Shown here in pieces: positions 35,850 to 46,797 of a stretch of DNA of 64,000 nt. A model generated the notes under the pieces. That model was not told where the DNA came from. It made no database searches and saw nothing but the letters and a program-made list of their open reading frames with translations. Source of the DNA: Orbilia blumenaviensis. Lineage: Eukaryota > Ascomycota > Orbiliomycetes > Orbiliales > Orbiliaceae. The stretch's first letter is position 1. Every line of letters begins with the position of its first letter. Position numbers and translations under genes: made by a program. The stretch lies in assembly GCA_036872755.1 (NCBI GenBank), contig JAVHNS010000002.1, positions 3,286,001 to 3,350,000 on the forward strand, read 5' to 3'.

Positions 35850-37022
35850 CGTCGCTATTATAATATAACTTCTATTGAATGTTGTTCCTGGATTCGATAT
35901 TAATTATTCTTGGTATCATACATATGCATTTCGATTGGCTATATATAGTTTGCGCTCGAGCGGGTTTTTTTTCGCACCTGCCTGAACTCTTATCGGTTGA
36001 GGATTACTTAAGTACTTACTTAGCAGGTATAACTTAAAACATCGTTATCAGAGTCCGTCGCTCGAATTGACAGGCTATCTGCTGCACTAAATATCCTTGA
36101 CCCTTGTGCGTGCGAAAGCACGGGCTTTCAGGTGGCAAAATTTCCCTTTTCAATTCGACACCCAAAGCCGTTGCTATTTGTTATATATTTTGCGTTGATA
36201 TCTTCGGCGCATGGATATCATGCAAGCCTCTGCGGATTCTAGAATCGAATTTTTTTTTTTTTTTTTAAAAAAAAAAAAGTGTCGCGCGAGTATATTTCTC
36301 TATATTGGTTGTTCCCGGAAATTATATCCATATATACAAAAAAAAAAAAAAAAAAAAAAAAACAACTAAAAAAAATCTGAACCTCATAAAAAACGTCGGT
36401 CAAGATGCACTGGCAGATGCAAAATAAAATAAAATAAAGGAAAACAGAAAATGCAGCCCTCGACCTTAGGATATGAAACCAAAACAAAGGAGACCAAAGA
36501 AAAGGAATAAATGGAAGAAGGGGGGAATGTTAAACACAGTCGTAAATACGGGTCTTCCAAGATAAGCCTGAACAAAAAAAACCAATAAGGAGCCCTAAAT
36601 TTGATATCGAAACCGTATGAGTGTAAGGGGAAGACGAACGTGAGGACGACGACGAAAACCGGAGGAAGAAAAAAAGCCAATGTGCTCGCAAATGTGGACA
36701 TGTAAATGCGAAGTCAAAGCCAAGAAATTCAAGCTCCTGAACACATGAACGAATTCAATAGTGCATAGTGTTGTGAAGTAGTTTGATAATGTATCCAAAA
36801 AAGATTATCGAGATAAATCAATAAAGCTGATGGATGGGGGGTATACCTTTGGAAATGGGGGTTAGACATGAAAATGTGTAGGTGGTGGGTAGGGGTAGCG
36901 TATCTGTGATACATAGAGAGAGTGTGTGTGAATGTATGTGCAGGGAATAATAATAACAAGAGTAATAACCAATAACCCCGGTGCCTGGATCCGTGTAATG
37001 CAATAAGACAAAAAGAGAACTA
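35850..37022. other. Intergenic, small ORF / SIS1 3' end
   Basis: 1.17 kb with the SIS1 3' UTR and the promoter of the UreF unit. It contains the T17A12 palindrome and a 25-nt poly(A) at 36338-36362. Overlapping open frames at 36239-37003 look like chance. Confidence 0.45.
36250..36278. repeat. T17-A12 palindromic tract
   Basis: Seventeen T followed directly by twelve A, a self-complementary stretch in the SIS1-UreF intergenic region. A 25-nt poly(A) follows 60 nt later (36338-36362). Confidence 0.9.
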
Positions 37023-39470
37023 TTATAATATCTCCTTCAGCTTTTCCTTTTGTTCGCTTGTGAGGGAAGTAGGGAATTTTATCTATGACGTAGAATTGGT
37101 ATTAGTCATCTTCCGAATCCTTCACATGTCTCCTAAATATGTGGATTGATAGAAATTCGGACAACAACTTACATTAACTTTGACGAGAAGGTTGCCACGC
37201 TCTTTGGATTTCGCTTTTGGCATCCCGTGGTCAGGGAACGTAGTTGTCCAACTAGGAGGGGTGGGTCCAGCATGCGAGACAGGAATCGAGAATCCCTCGA
37301 TATTGACAACGTGACTCGACCAACCTATTCGACGTATCCATTAGTTGCTAAGACGTATGTAGTTTAGTCAAAAGAAAGTCCTCAGTTTACCTGTTAGTGC
37401 CTCCTTGAGCGTAATATCAATGGTCGTCACCAAATCGTCGCCTTCGCGGGTAAACCTATCATGAGGTTTCTGTCATCGCCAAAACACGTCAGTTTAACCC
37501 CACCCTCAAAAATCCATCCGTTTCGCTCGAATGAAATGCGATACATACCTCCTCGAGGACAATGTGCAAATCCTGCATACCGCCGTCTGAAACCTCATCA
37601 CCGACTCCGGTAAATTTGAATTTCGATCCAGCTTTCATCCCCGCTCTAACTGCAATATCAAGAATCTTTTCTTCTACGATCATCTTTTGATCCGCATCGA
37701 AAGCCTTCCTCTTGATAAGCAGTTTTTTCTGGACGCCTTTGAATATTCTAAGTAGAAATAGCACATATTAGCCAAAATGAACCAATGATTTCAAACTCCA
37801 ATCTGAAGATGGACTAGCAAAGTAGGGGACGGTAGTGGTGAGAATTATGACATACTCTTCCAAAGATATCTGCAACTTCCTCTCCACAACCGAAACATTG
37901 CCTTTTCCGTTCGATTTTCCATGCTTCGAGTCCCGATCTCTGTGACTGCTATCTCGGTGGCTATCCCGATAACTGTCCCTCTCTATGCTCCTCCCATTCA
38001 CTGTATCGCTGGCATACCTCTCCCTCTCCCTCTCCCTCTCCCTCTCCCTCTCCCGATCATGTGTACGCTCCTCCTTTTCCCTATATCTCTCTCGCTCTCT
38101 ATCCCTCCTAGAATCCCTATCCTCTCTATATCTCGACTTGACATACGGACTATTCCCTTCCGACAAATGCTCTCTCGGCATCGGACTCCCCGGCATCCCA
38201 TGCATCCCCGGAACACCGCCATACATCGGCAACGGCCCCCCTCCATAGCTGTCATCGCCATACGACGCCATAAAAGCATTAAACGTCTTAAACTCATCGA
38301 ACTGTGAAAACCCACTTCTGCTACCCCCGTACGTATACGTCCTGTTCGGAGTTCCATGTGGCGGAGGCATCCCCGTCGAAAATCCATATCCGTCCGTATT
38401 GTGTCGTCGGAATTTCGGTGTTCCCGAAGGTACTTGTGAGTGTTCTTTCGGTTTCGCGGTTTCTTCCGCCGGTTTGCTTTCGTCGTTCGAAGGGGAGGCA
38501 CCGCCGCCGCGCAGGATAAAGTCTAGTCCGTATTGGTCGTATACTTTTCGTTTCTCGGGTTCAGAGAGGATCTCGTAGGCTTGGCCGAGGTCTATAGTTT
38601 GTAATCGAAATGCCGAGACAAAAAAGATGGAGGCGAAAACTGGTTAGTAGCAAGGTAGCGTAAAAACGGAGGGCCTGTGAATGCGTGTTCGATATGACTC
38701 AAGATCGCCACCACCGTTGGGTTGACGATATATTCTTCACAACCAAGAAATAAAAAAAAAAAAAAAAAAGAAGGATTCAAAGGTCGAGAAGGGAATATCG
38801 TACCTTTAAACTTCTCAGCAGCATTCTCATCATCTTTATTCTTATCGGGATGGAATTTTAAGGCGCCCTTTCTGGTATCGTCGCAAACGGATAGAAAATA
38901 TCACCGTGATAACGTCAGCGCTCTCGTTGTTTCCATTTTTTTGCTTTGATTTGCTTGTTTCTTCAAATGTCTTTTCTTGCTTCCTCTTCAAAAGCTGTGA
39001 AGTGGTGACTGAGAAGGTGTGTATGTGTGTGTGTGTGATATGGTGGGTTTGATCTGTGCTCTCTCTCTCTCTCTCTCTCTCTAGCTCTGGCTCTGGCTCT
39101 AGCTCTCCATATCTCTCAAGATATCTGCCCTTCTTCTTCTGCAAAGAATCGTCGTTACGAAGTAAGCTGAATAGCCTTTCTCTTTTTTTTGTGGTTTTTG
39201 TTTTTGCTTTTTTGTGTGTATGTGTGGGTCGGTACAGTCGGTTTTGATAAGAGAAAGAAGGTATACATGGCGTGGGTAGTGTATATGGTGGTGTATACAT
39301 AGCTTCGACGCAATGGCAGTGATGCGGCTTTTTTTTTATTTCTTTCATTTTTTTCATTCTTTTTCTCTTCATTATTTCATCCTCTTCAGGTGTATCATTG
39401 AGATAAACGGTATCGTGGTGTATGTTGAATATACCGAACCAAGAGAAGCATATATTTGAAAGCTTCCAGC

Positions 39471-39507
<37 letters not shown>

Positions 39508-39772
39508 CAGTGAATTGGGATATATATCTTAAAAAAGGTATTTGTCCTTACCGATAAGCCTTCTTGATTTCCTCCGGAGTCGCACCCGGCGCTACACCCA
39601 GTGTCTCGTATAATTTCGTTTCTCTGTCATAGGGAAACTAGGTTAGAGCCATGATTCAACCTTATTTAAGCTTATATTTAGAGCTTCGTAGGATAGAAGG
39701 AGGGAAAGAGAAGAACGAGCTTCTTTTTTTCTCCCCATTTTCCATCTAAAAGAAGTCTACATACCGAACCAT
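37023..39772 (-). CDS. SIS1: SIS1-type (class II) J-protein co-chaperone
   Basis: Type II Hsp40 that stimulates Hsp70 ATPase. The 457-aa product opens MVRETKLYETLGVAPGATPEEIKKAYR, has HPD at about 34-36 (LKFHPDKNK), AYEILSEPEKRKVYDQYG, a short G/F-like part (GFSTG, YTYGGSRSGFSQFDEF), then an Arg/Asp/Glu-rich insertion at about 200-285 with RE dipeptides near 229-241. The C-terminal substrate domain follows: LQISLEEIFKGVQKKLLIKRK, HDRFTREGDDLVTTIDI, GWSSHVVNIEGF, KERGNLLVKVNIKFP, LTSEQKEKLKEIL. Exons on the minus strand: 39772-39765, 39623-39552, 38871-38804, 38591-37856, 37747-37549, 37469-37391, 37324-37173, 37082-37023 (sum 1374). Exon 1 has only 8 coding nt; intron 2 is 680 nt. Confidence 0.93.
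38017..38054. repeat. (CCTCTC)6 hexanucleotide repeat coding for RE dipeptides
   Basis: Six tandem CTCCCT units in SIS1 exon 4. On the minus strand each unit codes Arg-Glu, so slippage changes the protein in frame. Confidence 0.9.
39057..39081. repeat. (CT)n microsatellite in SIS1 intron 2
   Basis: CT dinucleotide run followed by GGCTCT/AGCTCT units inside the 680-nt SIS1 intron. Confidence 0.85.
39472..39505. repeat. Poly(A) tract, 34 nt, in SIS1 intron 2
   Basis: Longest homopolymer of the window, poly(T) in the sense of SIS1, about 45-80 nt downstream of the GTAAGG donor. Confidence 0.9.
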
Positions 39773-42700
39773 GTTGTCGCAGGCGGACTGAGAACCTTAA
39801 TCAACCTCTATTCAGTCTCTTCTTACCGTCCGAGCTCTTTTTTCGCTGGTCCTCGAATCCGCGACTCGAGGATCTGTATCGGTATTTCCGCCGGGGCGAA
39901 GTAAGCGAACCGGTATCGGAGCCGAACGGGTATCGTATTACGGATGATTACGACTCTGGTGATAATGATGGAGGAAAAGGGCTGACGACGTTGGGCGTGA
40001 AAGTGCGAGACGGAGAGTTGAGAGTAAGAGTGAGGGTGAGAGGCGGGGAGGTTTAAACGGTTGTCGGGTTTCGCAGCTGTCTCTCGTTGTGGGTTTGATT
40101 CTCTCCTCTTCAGGCGCTAACGGTATCAGAAAACCAGGAATAGAAAACGTCCCAAGAAAAAAAAAAAAAAAAAAGGAACCACTTGAGTAATATCAAGGAA
40201 TCGGAGATGAAAGAGGAGGACGGAAGTTTTATTTAGAAAAGTACGTATTCCGGTAGAGAAGAAGTGTGGAAGATGCTGAAGCTGCGGTTAATTTATGTCA
40301 CGACTTGCATGCATGACATGGAAGAAGAGTCAGGCCGAAGTCAAGCAAGCAAGCAAGCAAGCAGATAGACAAGCAGGTAGACAGTCAACTCGACTCTCTC
40401 TCTCTCTCTCTGACTGGGACGGACGCGAAAAAAAAAAAAGTGTCTAAGGCAAAAGGACTAAAAGAAGAAGAAGAATAATAATAATAATAATAAAAAAAAA
40501 AAGAGGAACCCAGGTAGCTGGTCGCCGGTAGGTCCGAAGATGGGAAAGACAACGTTGATAGCTTCTATTCGCTCCCTCCAGATCGAGCCGTCCAGTATCA
40601 AATCAAAAAAGGTGATGGGGAGAAAAAAGGTGATTCGAAGGTGCGTCCAGCCAGTAATAATGTAAGCAAACTGCCAGCAGCGTGGAGCGTGGGGACGCGG
40701 AGACGAAGGCGGAGAGACGGCAGCAGTATGGATACGAACGAACAGCTAGCTGTGACCTTTTTGCCTTTACCGTATCCGATCAGGCACCGATCGAAGGCAA
40801 AAAGGGAGATAAACAAATAGTAATGTTGAGGACGATGTCGGATCGGATTAGATTAGAGTCGGGGGGACAATAACTATATATATATATATCGATGCAGTTA
40901 TAGTTATAGCTATGAGATATCGAGTCCTTGGGATGCTCCGGTCGAGGATCGATCATTCATTCATTCATTCAATCAATCACTTCCAGCTGAAGAGGGGTCG
41001 CAGCAGAAGCACAAGCACAAGCACAAGCAGAAGTAGCAGAAGCAGCAGAAGCAGCAGAAGCAGCAGCAGCAGAAGCAGCAAGGTGCAGGCAGACGGGATT
41101 CGTTCTTTCGATTCGATTCGACAACTGGAGGAAAATAGCGTGGGATGGCCACTTCAGTTGTCTTGCTCACAGTGCAGGTGCAGCGGTGACTAATAAATAA
41201 AATAAAATAAAAATAAAAATAAAATAAAAATAAAATAAAACAAAGGCGAAGAAGAACTTTGATGATCGACCGATGATGGAAGTATCGAATGTTCGAATGA
41301 GAAAGGATGACTAAGGATATATATCGATATCGGCGTCGTTGACGCTGCTGGTGGGATGTGCGTGGGTGGAAGCTATCGATATCGACTCGACTTGACTTGA
41401 CCCGACTTGAAGTAGTAATACTGACGACGAGTACGTCGATATCTAACCCATATATATGTATGCGTCGTCGCTATAGCTATAGAACTCCTCCTTCGAATTC
41501 GCTGTGACTCGAATGACCAGCTAGCAAGCAAGGACCTAAAAAATATATAGGAAAAAAATATAAAAAAAATTACAAGCACCTAACGACACTGAATGAAATA
41601 GAAGGAACGGGTATTAAAAAAAACAAAGGATCCAAAAAACTTAAGAGTAGTGTGGAGTATTGTTGAAAGCGGCTGAGACAACCTTCTTTTTTATCGAAGC
41701 TAAAACATCAGCCGAATCGATTTTTCTTTCTTCCTTTCTTTTTTTTTTTTTTCCAATCGAGTGAGTAAGTGAGCGACGGGGACGGATGGTCACAAACAAC
41801 CTATTATAATCGTTTCCTTCTTCTTTCCTTTCCTTGTCTCTTTGTCTTTTATCTTGTTAAGCGAGCTAAAGTCCTAAAGGACGTACCGCGCGGGCAGCTG
41901 TATCAGCGGCGGGACCCCAGGGCCTAGACCAGGTCGAGAGTCGAGTCGCAAAGTACTTAAGGATTTAGGTATAGGGTCAGGACATCAAGTGATATGATAT
42001 GGTATCGATGGCACGCTTTCGACGGCGACATCATTATATCATATATTAGATATTGGACTCCTCCCGGTGCTTTCAAGGATCTTAGGACCAGGGTAGGATA
42101 TCGTATATATATTTCTCTCAGATACTCAAAGAGCTCAAGTCCTAGTGCTAAAATTTAAAGTACATGATATCAAGAGAGCGGAGAGGGGAGAGGGGGAAAA
42201 AACAAAAGAGACATATTCGATCATGCATGTAAGCGCTGACTTCCCACTTCCGGGCCGTCGACAAAGCAAAAGCTGCAAAGCAGAGGCAGAAGCAGAAGCA
42301 TTATATTCTACGAACAGTACTGCAAGCAAGCACACACACACGCACATTATGTTACTTCATTTCTATCTTTCTTTTGTGCAAATATCAAGAAAGTATGAGA
42401 GAGTAGATGGGATATGTCCCACCTGTGAGGGGTACTCCAGATGTACCCCCCCAAGCACAAAACCTCTGGCCCGGAGTGGCATCCGGCCGGGACCTAAACA
42501 GTGCAGTGTCGACCATGTCGCAAAATTTAGGGCTCCCCCTCATGGCGGCGCAGGAACAGGCTGAAGAACTCCGCGCGCCGACGAACACCCCTCCCATTCC
42601 TCGAACTCTGGTAAACGTCAACCCCCCACCAAAGCCAGATCCACTATTGTTTTGACCTGAAGAAAGAGGAAGGGAAAAAAAGAAAATATAGAAAAACAGG

Positions 42701-44147
42701 AAAGAAAAAAAAGTGAGAGCAGGCTAGCTCCAAAGTAAGTAAGATGTCTGACGCTATCTGCACGTACTGTGTACATACAAGTGGGTACAAGCCTACCCAC
42801 CCTACTATAAGCCGTATAAGTTCGTACCTGTTTTTTTTTTTTTTGTTTCGATTTGTTTCCCCACCAATTCGTCGGCTTTATAAGGCATTAAGAGCTAAAG
42901 GACGATGACTGCATCTATGCATACTAGCGCTGGGAAAAAAATTAAGTTACCCCCCCTCTTCTTGTCGCATGTCGTCAGTTTGTGCCGCCCAACCTGCCTC
43001 TTTCGACCAAGTCTGCCCTGCCTGCAAAAGGCTTGTCGAGCTACGTAAGTACATGTACCTACCGCCGTTCCTTAAGCTTACCTCTGCTAGCTAGTGGTCC
43101 AGGGTACAGCTATAGCTACCCATCTTACCCGCTTAGTCTGCTTCGATGTCATTCAGCCTAGTGTTTATGTGCAAGCAGCAGTAGGTAAGTATTATTACTA
43201 TCATTTGTCCTTGTAGGTTCAAAATCATCCGCTGAACACTACCAAGTACTTTATAAGAGGGATATCTACAATCCGAGGAAGGCGGATGGTGAGAGGATGA
43301 CAGGGAGATGAGAGGAAACCAAGGAGGAAAGAAACGGAAAGAAATAAAAGCTGGAGAAAAGAGTCGACTTTTTTTATATCATCCTTGTATCCACGTAGAA
43401 ACATCCAGCTTCTCCCATTCTCCTCCTCTACCGAAAATGAAAACGAAAAGAGGATCGAAGCTGCGGATTCGTAATATCCCATTTATCATCTTCACCTAAA
43501 GAAACAAAAAGAACAAGAAACAAGCCGAAAACGGGGACGAAAAAAAAAAAAAAAAGCATCTTGTGAAGTTTGTACAGGTTCAAAAGAAGAAAAAGAAAAA
43601 ACAAGCATCGCAGAGTGGTATCTCATCACATCTTGACGACGGTTGAAAAAGACTAAAAAGAAGCATTCACAATTAATTTAGAAGAGAAGAAAAGGAAAGA
43701 AGAAAAAAAGCCCTTAAGAATCCATAAGGCACAGAGGAGAACAATGTCCAAACCATGACAGGGTATTTTGAATGAGGAGGTGAGGGAGGAGAGGGGCGGG
43801 GTGTATGGAAAGCGAAAGGTGAATGGGGATCTAGAATGTCATGGAGGTTATTAGTGGCCTTGTGGGAGTAAAGGAAAAATACAGGATAAGAGATCTTTGT
43901 GATCCAAAACCAGGGAAGACGCCAGTTAAAAAAACTCCCGCTAAACAAAAAGATGAATAAAACCCTCCTGTCTTTTAAGACAAATGCGCAAAACCCATTG
44001 AATAGGAAAGACATTATCAAAGAAACGTAAGGGGCCATAGAATCTACGGTAAAGGGTGAATAGGGTAACGAGGAAAAAATAAAGGCACAGAGGGCCCGAA
44101 TACCAATATCATAAGTCTAAATCCCGGAGAGCCTAAGCCTAGGCGCC
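39773..44147. promoter_or_regulatory. 4.4-kb region between RFX 3' end and SIS1 start
   Basis: Upstream of SIS1 and downstream of RFX. No protein family is recognised. Microsatellites include CAAGCAAG units (about 40345-40362), an ATA run (about 40475-40491), AAGCAG units (41001-41081) and AAATA units (about 41195-41240). The open frames here are low-complexity translations of these tracts. Confidence 0.45.
41001..41081. repeat. Imperfect (AGCAGA)n / (AAGCAC)n repeat
   Basis: About 80 nt of AAGCAC followed by AGAAGCAGC units in the SIS1 upstream region. Confidence 0.8.
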
Positions 44148-46797
44148 TTAGACAGTAGTAGCAAGGCTATTGATGTCATCGGGGAGGATGGCGGAATGTT
44201 TCTCTTGAATTATGATGCTATCATAAGATTCATCGCGAATCGAAATTCCGCTATCATCTGTCCCGTCATGATGAGCGCTTCGCTGGTAGAAGCCGCGATC
44301 TTGAACAACACCCGAAGAGGTGGAAACGCTTTGGTGAGGGCCCATGGCAACTCGACGGAGAAAACCACCACGCTCAGCGTTCCAGCGGAGATATTCTTCA
44401 ACGAATGTAACCAGGACCCACCATCCACCGAAACCTTCGCCACCGCTAAGTGTAATATCACGGATAGCTGCACTGGCAACTGCAGAGGTCCCCATGAGAA
44501 CGGTGCGAGCTGAAGCTTCTGGGAAGCGAGATGGTAGGCGATCAAGCCATCGGACCCAGTGATCGAAGATCCCATTCTCATCTGGACCATCCTGTGAGGT
44601 GGGCATAGAATTAGACTCCCTCCCACGGACGAGGCTGACGACTTCCGTACGAAGAAGCTGAATGGCGAGTGGGCTCTTGCACGGCAGCTCACGACGAACA
44701 ATTCTCTCTGCTTCAACCATATTGACCCAATCACTCTCCATAGTCTTAACATCGGCGTCGTTATTAAGAATACTTGCTGCGGCGTGACATGTCATGTTGG
44801 TTCGGAGGGCTTGGTCAACGAGACGACAGAATGCAGAAACAGGTCGGAGTCTGGCTTCAACAACGTGATCTGGGAGGGGTTGCAAGGATTTGCGAATGGA
44901 TTCGTCGAGATTGTGGACCAACTTCTTGAACTGCTCGAAAATTTTCGGTGGAATAGCAGTTTTGACACAGTTGTTGACGAGGCCAAGCAGTTCCTAACAG
45001 AACCGAATTAGGTATGGTGCAAATCATGCTTTTATCGAGGACAACATACCTTGTAGATTTCCCAGTCGGTGTCTTCAACCCAGTTGACCATCGAAGGATC
45101 AGTGAGTAGTTTCAAGACTGGTGCAGTGAAGCTTCCCTGGAACTGTGTGTAGAGATTGTAGAACATCTTCATATGCATCGTCTTGAAGGCCTCGAAAAGA
45201 GCAACCGCATGTGTTCGATAGGTCGCCTCAAGAGTTCGAGCGTTGTCCATGTCGGTTCCAGCGGGCATGTAGAGTGTGATGTCTGGGACATTGATCCCGA
45301 ATGGTCGTTCCTCCTCAGAGGGTGATAGGAAGGTAGCCATCTTGTTGAGCAGATCATCGGCTGACTCGGTCTCAGGTTCCTCATCGATATTATCCAAAGG
45401 CTGTAGAGTTTCGACAGAGGTAGCTCTACCAACCTTGTCGTCATCCTTGGAAATTGGGGGGCCCGCAGGGTCTGAGTCTTGCAATCTATAGGGAGCCACA
45501 GTTAGGATAATCCTAAACTTCGAGCGAAACAAAAAAAAAGGAGGGTGTATCACAACTTACAGAGCAGTCCACTCGCCGCCTTCGGTTTCGTGTGAGGCAT
45601 CCTGAGTAACGTCATTACTGGGGACGACAGCAACCTTCGGATCGCCAGGAGCCGAGTTTTTCAAGTCCTCATCCAGTTTTTCCTTGCCGGATATTAAGGT
45701 GATCCCGCAATAATGATACTTCGAATGGCCCCTAATGCCTAGACGACGTGTCTTGATGTCCGGAAAAACAATACGAACGAGCTTACCGAACGATGCAGGA
45801 TTAAGGCACTTGATTCGCGCATCCCCACAGGCCGTGACATAGTGGGTATAGACACGGTTACGTGGAATAGCAGCAGTCTCTTCATTGGTCCTCTTGCAGT
45901 ACTTGTGCAGCCTACACCAGGATCTACGTTAGAGCCGATCACTATCAAAGGCAATAGAGAAGGGATTTTCAAGAAGAAAAAAACGTACCAGCCCATGCCG
46001 AAGCCCTGTCTTTCCCTCTCGGCTCTAGAAGTACCATCCGCCAATCGGACCTTTTGAGCAAGGTCGCTAAGCATGACATCGCGCACTTCCACAGATAAGA
46101 GTCGAAGGGCATCTTCGTGCTCGTCGACCTGCTTCTGACGCTTAGAGCTCATGGTATGCGACATCATATCTCCATAACCGTCAAATTCCAAGCCAGGTGA
46201 CATCTGGAGCTCTGGAGAGGCATGAGAGACAGATCTGGATCGTCCACCGGTAGCCTGGAAGGCAGCAAAGCTTGAGCCACCATCTTGAACACTCTTCCCA
46301 AAGCTGGCCATGTCGGTTGGGTGTGGCGCTATGGTCGAAAAATGCATTGCAGTAGGGACCGGGATGACATGTTGGGCCATTGGATGAGGCATTGGGATCG
46401 GGGAGTGACGGAATTGGTCAAACTCTGGGCTCTGGGACATGCCATGGCCGAATACCATGGACACGTGGGGTTGGACGTTCTGATTCCCACTTTCCGTACG
46501 GGGTCTTTTCTTAGGATTAAATGTGGGAGGTTGCGGTGCAACCTGAGATAAACTCGGCTTAGCGAGTCCTGGATGGCATTCATGTTAGTAGAGTATTCCA
46601 ATAAGAGATGCTATTTTAGACATAGAGACGTAGTCATCTATCACTGCCGAAGGCAGGTATGTATGCATTTGATAAATGGAAGATTGATCGAAGCAGCAAC
46701 ATGCAGTAGGAATAGGATAGTTAGATAGCTTACCGGCTGACATGCTGTTGGTTGTTAACGTCTGATGGAACGTTATGTTGTTGTTGTTAGGTTTCAT
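44148..46797 (-). CDS. RFX1: RFX-family transcription factor
   Basis: RFX proteins bind X-boxes through a winged helix; fungal members (Crt1, RfxA) act in DNA-damage response and growth. The DNA-binding domain lies at about 215-287 of 758 residues: WLHKYCKRTNEET, PRNRVYTHYV, NPASFGKLVRIVFPDIKTRRLG, RGHSKYHYCGI. C-terminal to it are the conserved RFX regions (LEATYRTHAVALFEAFKTMHM, PPKIFEQFKKLVHNLDESI, CRLVDQALRTNMTCHAAASIL, FGGWWVLVTFVEEYLRW). The N-terminal part is Gln/Pro/His-rich with a basic PKKRPR motif. Exons on the minus strand: 46797-46734, 46568-45989, 45911-45561, 45485-45050, 44993-44148 (sum 2277). The start MKPNNNNITFHQ sits in a 64-nt first exon. Confidence 0.93.

Noticed and set aside
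42420..42455. GGGGTAC/GTACCCC hairpin as a possible regulatory or RNA structure
   Set aside because: Only 7 bp in stem and isolated; such hairpins are expected by chance in 64 kb.
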